A DNA stretch of 42,973 bases, from the NCBI GenBank assembly GCA_023412275.1, contig JAEYNY010000059.1:1-42973 (forward strand). The letters run 5' to 3'. A program made the translations under genes and the position numbers. Below, in pieces: positions 8,093 to 15,666 of this stretch; position 1 is the first letter of the stretch; each line of letters opens with the position of its first letter. The DNA comes from Bacillota bacterium. GTDB taxonomy: Bacteria; Bacillota; Clostridia; Acetivibrionales; DSM-1351. The notes beneath the pieces are model-generated. The model was given only the letters and a program-made list of their open reading frames with translations, was not told the origin of the DNA and searched no databases.

Positions 8093-9751
8093 TCAGTACA
8101 AAATATCACCTCTAATGAGTGCCAGATCGATTGCATTTACGGAATTATCATTATTCATATCTGCTGCCTGTAAATTCATTCCGTCAGTTACTCCATTCAG
8201 TAAGTACCTCTTTACAAGTGCAAAATCCAAAGCATCTACTGCCCCATCTCCATTTACGTCACCTTTGAGAATTATGGATTTAGGCTTTACCATCACAGTG
8301 TAATTCACTACACTTGAAGATGCTCCGTTAGTTCCAAGTACCACGCTTGAACCGGTAGTAAAATCCTTTTTATAAATATTATATGTAACGGCATTATCTG
8401 TACTTAATGATTCGTCGGTTTTGGTCCAACTGCCAAACCAGGTAGGTATGCTGGTAACTCTTGTGTCCAGGGCCACATAAACAGTTATATCCGATTTTGC
8501 AGTAAAGGAGGCTTCATCTGAGGTGTATAGTTTTGAATCGCATGCTGTTCTTATCCATTCAGCACCTGCAAGGCTTTGGGGAATTTGAACAAATGTGAAG
8601 GTTCTATCTCCGTATATTGTATCTCCTACCTGTAAATTGGTCTGAATAGACCAGTCTGCGGCATTATCCGTGTCGTTTACTATCAGAGATTTTATATATT
8701 GACCATCGGGAATAGGTGTGGGTATAACGGTATCTTTAACAAGGTTTTTGGGCCAATCACCATACCAAGCATAACCATCTCTTCTTTCCTGACTAATTTC
8801 TGACATTTGATAATGAATGGAGCCGTCACGGTCAACGAACATCGCCCTATTGGTACCCATTTCATAAAAACGTGCCCATATAGGGGGTGCTGAAGGATCG
8901 CTGACAACTACTCTGTCATCTCCTGTGTCAACTACTTTAATCCCCAGTATTTTAACCTGTGCAAACCAGCTAACAGCTGAATTGATTGCATTTGTTATTT
9001 CTGTACTTGGGTTACTGATTCCCTTTAGATAATTTACAATACCTACACTCTCGCTGGTACAATTGGAGGGCAATTCATAGGCCCTTGCACTTGCAGGCTT
9101 CAGAGTGAATTCATCATGCTGCTGACACCATGCGTTTTTTACACCATTGACAATTATCTGTGTGTTTAATATGCATTGGATACCTTTTTGAATTGCACTG
9201 CTTGCTCTTGAAGCTCTGGTGGAATCTATGAAGGTATAATCCCCTGACTTTTTTGATACATCGGTTAATAAGTACATTACATGAATCATAGCATTATCAT
9301 TGTAGGTAATGTGTGCATGATATGTTCCTGCATCGTTGAATACTTGGGGCCATCCACCGTTGGAATACTGCCCGTTCAGTAAAAGGTCGATACCTTTTTG
9401 ACAAGCAGTCAGATATTTTGTGTTTTTGGTCTGATTGTAAGTCTTTGCTAAAACCTTTATCTGAGAAGTGGTGGTGTCATTGTCAATTGTTGATTTGCCC
9501 CACGACCCGCTACTACTTGTTGTCATGTCCTTCCTCCAGCCTCCGTCTGACAGCTGGTACTGAACAATACTGTCAGCCAGTGCAATTCCATCTGAACTGC
9601 CAAACCATGAGTCTGAATTTTTAAATACACTGTCCCAATCAGGGGTTGAAGCAAATGCGTTTTTGGGAAAAAATAAAACTAAAGCTAAAACCGAAACCAG
9701 CATTGTTATGTACAACAATTTTGGAATTTGAGTTTTTATACTTTTTTGCAT
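8093..9751 (-). CDS. cellulosomal pectate lyase (PL10), dockerin
   Basis: 552 residues with a signal peptide (about 1-34, ending NAFA). The catalytic domain (about 38-345) has features of PL10 polygalacturonate lyases: GGWPQVF, the DNAMIHV segment, and QERRDGYAWYG, which contains the Arg region expected to act as catalytic base. It cleaves demethylated homogalacturonan by beta-elimination. The shared accessory domain (about 349-490) and a dockerin (about 494-552) follow. The second dockerin repeat is unusual: its helix ends RGDILY, not the KKYLLG-like ending of its neighbours. AAGGAGG ribosome site; it starts only 13 bp after the small unknown gene upstream, so it is cotranscribed with the thiol-redox genes. 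Confidence 0.92.
   Translation of the reverse strand: MQKSIKTQIPKLLYITMLVSVLALVLFFPKNAFASTPDWDSVFKNSDSWFGSSDGIALADSIVQYQLSDGGWRKDMTTSSSGSWGKSTIDNDTTTSQIKVLAKTYNQTKNTKYLTACQKGIDLLLNGQYSNGGWPQVFNDAGTYHAHITYNDNAMIHVMYLLTDVSKKSGDYTFIDSTRASRASSAIQKGIQCILNTQIIVNGVKNAWCQQHDEFTLKPASARAYELPSNCTSESVGIVNYLKGISNPSTEITNAINSAVSWFAQVKILGIKVVDTGDDRVVVSDPSAPPIWARFYEMGTNRAMFVDRDGSIHYQMSEISQERRDGYAWYGDWPKNLVKDTVIPTPIPDGQYIKSLIVNDTDNAADWSIQTNLQVGDTIYGDRTFTFVQIPQSLAGAEWIRTACDSKLYTSDEASFTAKSDITVYVALDTRVTSIPTWFGSWTKTDESLSTDNAVTYNIYKKDFTTGSSVVLGTNGASSSVVNYTVMVKPKSIILKGDVNGDGAVDALDFALVKRYLLNGVTDGMNLQAADMNNDNSVNAIDLALIRGDILY
8280..8705 (-). repeat. pectin-enzyme accessory domain, copy 3 (in PL10)
   Basis: Third copy of the roughly 140-residue domain with the same landmarks (YGDRT, EWIRTACDSK, KSDITVY, LDTR, LGTNGAS), again directly before the dockerin. 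It differs modestly from copies 1 and 2, for example FTFVQIPQ in place of YKFTQIPQ. Confidence 0.7.
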
Positions 9752-9764
9752 TTAAAATACCTCC

Positions 9765-10070
9765 TTACGAATCAAGTTGAATTTTAACCACTTCATTACT
9801 TATGTTCAAAAGCTCTCTAATATTGTTTGGTACCTCCTCCAAGGCAATTTGTCCCTTTCCTATGGGGAGCACTTCGTTAAAATATTCGTTTATTTCCATC
9901 ATAAGCTTTTTCATTACATATGTTCTGTGAATAATACATGGCTCACGGTCATTAAACAATTCGATACTCTTTCCAATGATTATTTCATCTTTAAAAGGCA
10001 GCGAATTTAACTTACATTCATGATTGATGCTGCCTTTTCTATCAATAAATAGTATTCTTCTAGGCTGCAT
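9765..10070 (-). CDS. small protein of unknown function
   Basis: 101 residues, rather acidic, with no signal peptide or membrane segment, so probably cytoplasmic. It has two Cys (about 18 and 46) that are not in a CxxC. I do not recognise the family. The N-terminal half reads like a short beta-rich domain (RRILFIDRKGSI) and the C-terminal half like helices. It is a credible gene: GGAGGTG ribosome site about nine bases upstream, 23 bp after the DsbD-like gene and 13 bp before the pectate lyase gene, with all three in one direction. Position suggests it is part of the redox trio or a regulator or adaptor for the pectin genes, but nothing in the sequence decides between these. Confidence 0.75.
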   Translation of the reverse strand: MQPRRILFIDRKGSINHECKLNSLPFKDEIIIGKSIELFNDREPCIIHRTYVMKKLMMEINEYFNEVLPIGKGQIALEEVPNNIRELLNISNEVVKIQLDS

Positions 10071-10093
10071 GTGTCCCTACACCTCCAATTAAG

Positions 10094-11230
10094 CTAAAAA
10101 AATACAAGGATTATTACAAAGAATAAAGCCAAAATTAGTGCGTTTATTATCTTTATGATATGAAGCCGTTCCCTTATTGCCTCTGAGACATCAAAAATTT
10201 CTTTGCCCTTGTACACCAGAAACAACAAAATAACAAGGGGCAAAATGACTCCTGAATTGTACACCAGAAGGGAACTCAATGCCTGAAGACTTAACTGTGA
10301 ATTTGTCTGAAAAATTGTAATAATAGTAGCAAGATAGATTTGCCCTGTACACAGAAACTCCCCCAAGGATATAACTATTCCCATCAGGAAACCTAATAAC
10401 AATATTATTTTCAGGTTTGCAAAGCCCGATACTTTTTTTATTACCCCATGGTTGAACCTTCTAAGTACTTCGGGAAGTTGCAGGCGTATTTTATCATATC
10501 TTTCAGCTTTAGCTGCAAAATAATCCTGTATGCTCATAACAATCAGCACTAGCAGTACAACTGCAAAAATTATTTTGAACAATGTATTAAATAGCCTGAA
10601 ATCAAACATTGACAAGAACTGGAATAGAATTGTTCCCAACAGTACATATGCAAGAAACTTGCCTGAAATAAAAGACATCCCTATTTTCATTACTTTTTCT
10701 TTTTTTACAGTCAGTAGAGATAAAAAAAACAGTAGCATGGACAAAGAACAGGGATTCAAACCATTAACAACACCTGCCAGGAATACGCTTGGAATCGTAA
10801 AGCCTTTGAACCTCCTAATATCTTTTTCATGGGTTTCTGCCGAATTATCAATCTCTAGTGTTTTTGCCCCAGGGGTATTTAACACTTTTTCAAGATTGGT
10901 TCTAATGAATTCTTCGTCTGTGTAATATTTGTCCCTAATGAACACAACAGGAACAATCCCATCATCTTCAGGGGAAACATTGTATGCTTCACTATACTTG
11001 TCCAGCAGACTTTTGTTTCTCAAATCAGATATATCATACTTCCTTAAATCAAGGTTTTTATGGCTTTCACTAAAATTCTCAAGGAAGTCCGACATACTAC
11101 TGCAGGAGGCACATGTAGGGCTATAAAAGTATACTATAGTGACCTTATTTTCACTTTCAGCCCAAGACCTGAAAACACTTCCATATGCCAACAATAACAA
11201 TACTAAAAGGAAAATCGCAAACTTTCTCAT
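10094..11230 (-). CDS. thioredoxin-DsbD/CcdA fusion, membrane thiol-disulfide carrier
   Basis: 378 residues. A signal/anchor segment (about 3-22) leads into an extracytoplasmic thioredoxin-like domain with a CASC active site (Cys 40 and 43) preceded by YFYSPT. A DsbD/CcdA-type membrane domain (about 142-378, roughly six spans) follows, carrying the two intramembrane Cys expected for electron transfer: NPC (about 160) and FLCTGQ (about 293). Such proteins carry reducing equivalents across the membrane to extracytoplasmic thiol proteins. I chose the ATG at 11230 because GGGGAG lies just upstream and the signal segment then begins at residue 1. A longer frame from 11308 would overlap the upstream gene and put 26 odd residues before the signal. 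It lies 22 bp after the thioredoxin-like lipoprotein, a likely partner. Confidence 0.87.
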   Translation of the reverse strand: MRKFAIFLLVLLLLAYGSVFRSWAESENKVTIVYFYSPTCASCSSMSDFLENFSESHKNLDLRKYDISDLRNKSLLDKYSEAYNVSPEDDGIVPVVFIRDKYYTDEEFIRTNLEKVLNTPGAKTLEIDNSAETHEKDIRRFKGFTIPSVFLAGVVNGLNPCSLSMLLFFLSLLTVKKEKVMKIGMSFISGKFLAYVLLGTILFQFLSMFDFRLFNTLFKIIFAVVLLVLIVMSIQDYFAAKAERYDKIRLQLPEVLRRFNHGVIKKVSGFANLKIILLLGFLMGIVISLGEFLCTGQIYLATIITIFQTNSQLSLQALSSLLVYNSGVILPLVILLFLVYKGKEIFDVSEAIRERLHIIKIINALILALFFVIILVFF

Positions 11231-11252
11231 TGTATACTCCCCATCTGCCGGT

Positions 11253-12143
11253 TTATAACCCCAAAATGTATTTAACTGCCTCATTGGCATCTGTAAATAG
11301 CTTTTCAACGGAATAGTCGTTGTTTATTATTAAAAACATTGGGTATTTTCGGTTTGAAGCTTGGATACCCAGTTTATTGCAGAATATATTAAAATATATC
11401 TGTTGGGGGTCCATTTCAAAATTCTTATCATAAGAATGTCTTGTATCAAAATCCGGACGTACTGTTATTATATTTATTTTTTTACCCATTGAATCAATAT
11501 TTTTACTCACAATATCTTCACTGACTCTACATATCTTGCAGCCTGATGACATGAACATAAGAAGTGTCTTTCCGTTGCGATTATCGGGGAAACTACCTGG
11601 CTTGGATACATTATTTACAATCATTTCTCCTGCCTTAACACTTAAATCTGTTTTCCCGTTTAAATTAATCAATTCGTTTATTAAAGATATGTAGCTGTAG
11701 CCCGTTAACATTACAATTTTGTTCTTTTCATCCACAAGAAAAGCATTTGGCTTTGATTCACTCAGACTTAACTTGTGTTTTAGAGAATAATTATAACTTT
11801 TATCAATTCCTGCTTTTTGTATATCCCCTACGGGTATAATGTCTTCCCAAACTAATAAACAACTGATATCTTTACTGCTAAGAAGACTAATCGTTTTTGA
11901 AATACAGTCCAATCTTTTCATACAATCTTCATTTGTACTGTCAAGGTAAAACACAACTTTATATTTACTTTTGAAGTCGCTTATTTTATATGATTCACCT
12001 GAAACACTAAATAGTTTAGCATTTGAAGGAATTGAATCACCGGACAAAAGCTCCAAGTTTTTACGGCGGTCCGAGCAGGAGGCTGTTAAAATAACTATCA
12101 GAACAACTATAGCAAGCGCCGCAGGAATAACATGTTTTTTCAC
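11253..12143 (-). CDS. thioredoxin-like lipoprotein
   Basis: 296 residues with a lipoprotein signal: a hydrophobic stretch ending in lipobox LTASC, so Cys 23 would be lipidated and the protein held on the outer face of the membrane. Two thioredoxin-like halves are visible. The first (about 42-160) has a strand FYLDST followed by two Cys spaced CX5C (74 and 80), not a classic redox site. The second (about 170-296) has MFMSSGCKIC with a proper CxxC (202 and 205) and a cis-Pro-like KYPMFLI. A role as redox partner of the membrane carrier encoded 22 bp downstream is inferred from this pairing. Whether it reduces or oxidises its targets, and which proteins these are, is unknown. It is the first gene after the CBM6-dockerin series. 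Confidence 0.82.
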   Translation of the reverse strand: MKKHVIPAALAIVVLIVILTASCSDRRKNLELLSGDSIPSNAKLFSVSGESYKISDFKSKYKVVFYLDSTNEDCMKRLDCISKTISLLSSKDISCLLVWEDIIPVGDIQKAGIDKSYNYSLKHKLSLSESKPNAFLVDEKNKIVMLTGYSYISLINELINLNGKTDLSVKAGEMIVNNVSKPGSFPDNRNGKTLLMFMSSGCKICRVSEDIVSKNIDSMGKKINIITVRPDFDTRHSYDKNFEMDPQQIYFNIFCNKLGIQASNRKYPMFLIINNDYSVEKLFTDANEAVKYILGL

Positions 12144-12171
12144 ACTCTACCACCACCTATTTAAATTAATG

Positions 12172-12222
12172 AATTCCAGTCAGGCAACGCCCTACATTAA
12201 GCTAATTCACCTGACTGGAATT
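12172..12222 (-). terminator. long-stem hairpin between the xylan genes and the redox/pectin genes
   Basis: A perfect 13-bp inverted repeat (12172-12184 and 12210-12222, AATTCCAGTCAGG and its complement) encloses 25 bases in the 113-bp gap after the last CBM6-dockerin gene. On the minus strand it is followed by ATTAATTTAAAT, not a U tract, so it could be a weak terminator, an RNA-processing or stabilising hairpin, or an operator. It sits exactly at the boundary between the two gene groups. Confidence 0.55.
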
Positions 12223-12256
12223 TCACTTTAGCCATTTTTGTTAAATAACTATGGCA

Positions 12257-14152
12257 TTATATTGCACCTTGTCCTGGAAAAACAGTTATAGTTCCCAGTA
12301 AGTATTGTTTCAGAAGTAGAAGATCCAGTGCATCCACCGCTCCGTTGGCATCCAAATCAGCAACTTTTGTGTTTTCAATTGTACCCAGACCCAAAAGGTG
12401 CTTTTTCATTATTTGAAAATCAATTGCATCTATCTGCCCGTCCCCATTTAAATCACCTAGTTTTACTGTATTGTTTTCTTTAGTAAATGTGAACCAGTTA
12501 ATGTTAAACAGGTATCCGCTGTCTCCCGTAAATTTCAGGTATACGTCATGTTTACCGCTTACTCCGCTGATATTACAGGTTACATCAGTCCAAGTCTGCC
12601 AATCACCTGTTCCTGCAACGGGGCAAGTTCCTGCTAAAGTACCGGTAGGGCTATCCAGCCTGATTTCAATGTTTCCACCACTAGTGGCACTTGATACTCT
12701 TGCCTTAAAGCTTTGTGCACCTTCTCCGAAATTAACAGCCTTGTAAACTGCATAATCGCCGTTTTCTATGTATCCCAGACATTCTCCGCCTTCACTGCAG
12801 CTTCCGTTCTGAGTTCCTGACTGGTCGTCATAAGCTTCTCCCTCCAATTGGGAAAAAGCATCTTTTTCTACAGGAATTATGGTTCCAAGATCTGCTACAA
12901 AGGTTGTAACACTTTGAGCCGGAAGTTGAGCTGTAAAAGATGTTCCGGTGTATGAAGTTGATGCTGCTACATTTCTACTGCCGTCGGTTATCCATGAAGA
13001 TACTTTAGATACTGCTGATGCACCCTGTAAATTAAACTTCTGACTTACCGCAGAAGTGCCTTTGTTAATGGCAACAATTACAGCCTTACCATCGCCTTTA
13101 TAAGCAGATATATATACGTTTGTATCCGGGTTCTTTGTTGCATCAACTCTTATGTATCCCGGACGAACAAATTTGGAGTACTGAGCCATCATGGCACCAC
13201 GTTTACTCATGGTTCCGTCTTCTTTCATGGGGCCATATGACCTGCGGATGTACCACCAGACATATGCCTGAAAATTCCCTTCGACTATACCGTTATGCAT
13301 GTTATATGCAACATCCAAGGCTTCCGGAAAGCGATCTGCAGAGTCTGCATTACTGTTTGGAACATATACTTCTGTCATCCAAAGCTCTTTTCCCGCTCCT
13401 TTTTGTTGGAAAAGGGGATAAGGCATATTACTGACGCTGGTACCATAGAAATGTGCACCCAGAATATCCATATTTGCAAGGGCTGTAGAATCGTTCAATA
13501 TGGGGGCTGACATATTCTTTAAGTATTGAAATGATTCAGGAGCTATTACCTTTGCCTCGGTAATTGAGCCAGCATTATTTTTCATGAAGTTAAGCATTTC
13601 CTGTGGTGTCCACCATGTCCATGTATCAGCGTAATCAGGCTCGTTCTGAACAGATATAGCGTAAAGTGGAGCTCCGTTGTCTTTCATATATTTTGCAAAA
13701 TTATTTAGGTGCTGTGCATATGCTGAATATTGGTCGTATTTCAAACGTGTCTGATTTGCAGTACCATTACGAGTAAATTTTTCCTGCATTGATGTGGGAG
13801 GGTTCCAAGGGGAAGCGAAAACAATACCACCGTGTGCTATAGCACTTTTAGCAGTTGCTACTTCTTTTGACCAGTTACTGCTGTTTTCGTCAACATGGAT
13901 TCTTAAAATAGAAAAACCCAGCTGTCCATCTCCATTACCAAAAGCTGTTTCTCTTTGAGCAGCAGTTAAATCAGACTGCCAACCGGTGTGAACCATTCCA
14001 CCGAAGCCACGCATTTCCTGCTTTTCTGCTGACAGATTAACAGTTACATCACTTGCTGCTGAAACCTCTGTTATCTGTACTGTGAATACTAGCGAAAAAA
14101 CAATTAAACAAACCAAAACTACACTAAAGATTTTTTTAATACTTGTTATCAT
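12257..14152 (-). CDS. cellulosomal glucuronoxylanase (GH30), CBM6, dockerin
   Basis: 631 residues; signal peptide about 1-33. The GH30 catalytic (beta/alpha)8 barrel with side beta-domain (about 35-425) has the acid/base Glu in VQNEPDY (171) and nucleophile Glu in LWMTEVY (261). The segment WYIRRSYGP (Arg 303-304, Tyr 306) matches the loop that binds the 4-O-methylglucuronic acid side chain in bacterial GH30 subfamily 8, so this should be a true appendage-dependent glucuronoxylanase. CBM6 (about 438-556) and dockerin (about 565-625, AIDF and ALDL) follow, with a terminal FPGQG tail seen in several neighbours. It is the last of the fourteen CBM6-dockerin genes and starts 22 bp after a CE1 esterase gene. 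A second GH30 at 31704 lacks the Arg motif. Confidence 0.93.
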   Translation of the reverse strand: MITSIKKIFSVVLVCLIVFSLVFTVQITEVSAASDVTVNLSAEKQEMRGFGGMVHTGWQSDLTAAQRETAFGNGDGQLGFSILRIHVDENSSNWSKEVATAKSAIAHGGIVFASPWNPPTSMQEKFTRNGTANQTRLKYDQYSAYAQHLNNFAKYMKDNGAPLYAISVQNEPDYADTWTWWTPQEMLNFMKNNAGSITEAKVIAPESFQYLKNMSAPILNDSTALANMDILGAHFYGTSVSNMPYPLFQQKGAGKELWMTEVYVPNSNADSADRFPEALDVAYNMHNGIVEGNFQAYVWWYIRRSYGPMKEDGTMSKRGAMMAQYSKFVRPGYIRVDATKNPDTNVYISAYKGDGKAVIVAINKGTSAVSQKFNLQGASAVSKVSSWITDGSRNVAASTSYTGTSFTAQLPAQSVTTFVADLGTIIPVEKDAFSQLEGEAYDDQSGTQNGSCSEGGECLGYIENGDYAVYKAVNFGEGAQSFKARVSSATSGGNIEIRLDSPTGTLAGTCPVAGTGDWQTWTDVTCNISGVSGKHDVYLKFTGDSGYLFNINWFTFTKENNTVKLGDLNGDGQIDAIDFQIMKKHLLGLGTIENTKVADLDANGAVDALDLLLLKQYLLGTITVFPGQGAI

Positions 14153-14174
14153 ATTCTTACCTCCTAATTAATTT

Positions 14175-15632
14175 CTAGATTGTCTCTAGCAGATATTTTT
14201 TTAGCAGTGAGAAATCAATTGCATTTACCTCACCATTTGCATCCAAATCAGCCAATTCCGTATTTTCTATTGTTTCCAGGCCCAATAAATATTTCTTAAA
14301 TAGCAGTAAATCTATTGCATCTATTTGTCCGTCGTTATTTATGTCACCCGGTTTTCCCGTTACAATGGATGAACTAAAGAATTTGAACCAGTTAAGGTTG
14401 AACAGGTATCCGCTGTCCCCGGTAAATTTCAGGTACAAATCATGTTTACCGCTTGCTCCGCTGATATTGCAGTTTACATCAGCCCAAGTCTGCCAATCAC
14501 CTGTTCCCTTAACGGAACAAGTCCCTACTAAGGGGCCGTCAACACTGTCAAGTCTGATTTCAATGTTTCCTCCGCTGGTGGCACTCGATACCCTTGCCTG
14601 AAAACTTGCTGCTCCGTTGGCAAAATCAACATTATTGAATACAAGATAGTCTCCATTTTCAATATAACCTACCTCTTGCCCGCCTTCTGAACAGGTTTCG
14701 GTCTGAATACCCGACTGGCTGCCAAAACTCTCGGCTTCTATCTGTGTAAAAGCTGAAATTGGCTCAGGGGGTGTTGTAGGAGTATAATCTGTGAATCCGA
14801 CAGCACTTGCCATTTGCGAGAAATTCCACAGACTTGGTTTCCAGACACTCCAATCGTGACCTCTTCCCTGAATAAGAAAATATGTATAAGGTATACTATA
14901 TTTCTTGCAATTATTAACAATTGTTTCACAGAAGGACGTATTATCATTGGTACCGATGCAGAGAAATAAAAGCTTTATCTGCTCTTTTGTGGCAGTAGGA
15001 TCCGGAAACATATTAACATCTGTTATGGAAGCAGGCCCCCCCGGAGAAAAACCGCCTACATATGCAAACTGATTGAGGTTTGTAAGACCAAAATTCATAG
15101 ATTGTGCACCGCCAAGAGAAAGTCCGGCAAGTGCTCTGTGAAGACGGTCCGTATAAACGGAATAATTTGATTCAACATATGGAATAAGGCTTTTGAGCAA
15201 ATCGTTTTTGAAATTTGCATATCCATCAGATATTCCTGTGCCTGTTGCATTGGCATTTGGCATTACTACAATGAAAGGCTTGATGCTACCGGCTGCAATG
15301 AGATTATCAAGGATAACATTAGCTGAACCGCTGTCGCACCAATCGTTTTCATTTCCGCCGTATCCGTGTAGCAAATAAAGAACACTGTATTTATTATTTT
15401 TTGAATATCCCGGAGGCAGATAAATTCTGGCTCTCCTCTGGCTGTTTGTAGCTGTGGATTGATAATTGAAATAACTTACCTGCCCATGAGGAATACTGCT
15501 CTGAATCGTGTCAAATCCCGTTGGCGGCAAGGTCGGTAGTGTAGCTGCTGATGCGTTAATTGTAAAAAAATTCATGAAAGTAGTAAGTAATAAACCTGTC
15601 AATAAAATACTTAAAAACTTTTTTATCATCAC
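14175..15632 (-). CDS. cellulosomal carbohydrate esterase (CE1), CBM6, dockerin
   Basis: 485 residues; signal peptide about 1-29. The alpha/beta-hydrolase domain (about 35-290) has the nucleophile Ser in AGLSLGG (172), probable Asp in GTND (230) and His in GHDW (259), as in CE1 feruloyl and acetylxylan esterases. Which ester it prefers cannot be told from these motifs. CBM6 (about 298-420) precedes the dockerin (about 425-485). The dockerin and much of the CBM6 are almost the same as those of the upstream GH95 gene, and the dockerin protein sequences look identical over about 60 residues. A paralog with the same catalytic family lies at 37608. It lies 34 bp after the GH95 gene. Confidence 0.92.
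   Translation of the reverse strand: MMIKKFLSILLTGLLLTTFMNFFTINASAATLPTLPPTGFDTIQSSIPHGQVSYFNYQSTATNSQRRARIYLPPGYSKNNKYSVLYLLHGYGGNENDWCDSGSANVILDNLIAAGSIKPFIVVMPNANATGTGISDGYANFKNDLLKSLIPYVESNYSVYTDRLHRALAGLSLGGAQSMNFGLTNLNQFAYVGGFSPGGPASITDVNMFPDPTATKEQIKLLFLCIGTNDNTSFCETIVNNCKKYSIPYTYFLIQGRGHDWSVWKPSLWNFSQMASAVGFTDYTPTTPPEPISAFTQIEAESFGSQSGIQTETCSEGGQEVGYIENGDYLVFNNVDFANGAASFQARVSSATSGGNIEIRLDSVDGPLVGTCSVKGTGDWQTWADVNCNISGASGKHDLYLKFTGDSGYLFNLNWFKFFSSSIVTGKPGDINNDGQIDAIDLLLFKKYLLGLETIENTELADLDANGEVNAIDFSLLKKYLLETI
14193..14720 (-). repeat. CBM6-dockerin module copy, near-identical to 15676-16205
   Basis: The 3' part of the CE1 gene, encoding CBM6 plus dockerin, repeats at the 3' end of the adjacent GH95 gene. 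The dockerin-coding stretch differs at only a few bases by eye, mostly synonymous. This points to recent duplication or gene conversion. Outer limits are approximate because the CBM6 halves diverge gradually. Confidence 0.65.
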
Positions 15633-15666
15633 CTAATCTCCTTATTTAAATTTTTGTTTTAAAGGA

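Noticed and set aside
11231..11308. Longer start for the DsbD-like gene at 11308
   Set aside because: It would overlap the upstream lipoprotein gene by 56 bases and place 26 non-signal residues before the signal segment. The ATG at 11230 has GGGGAG just upstream.
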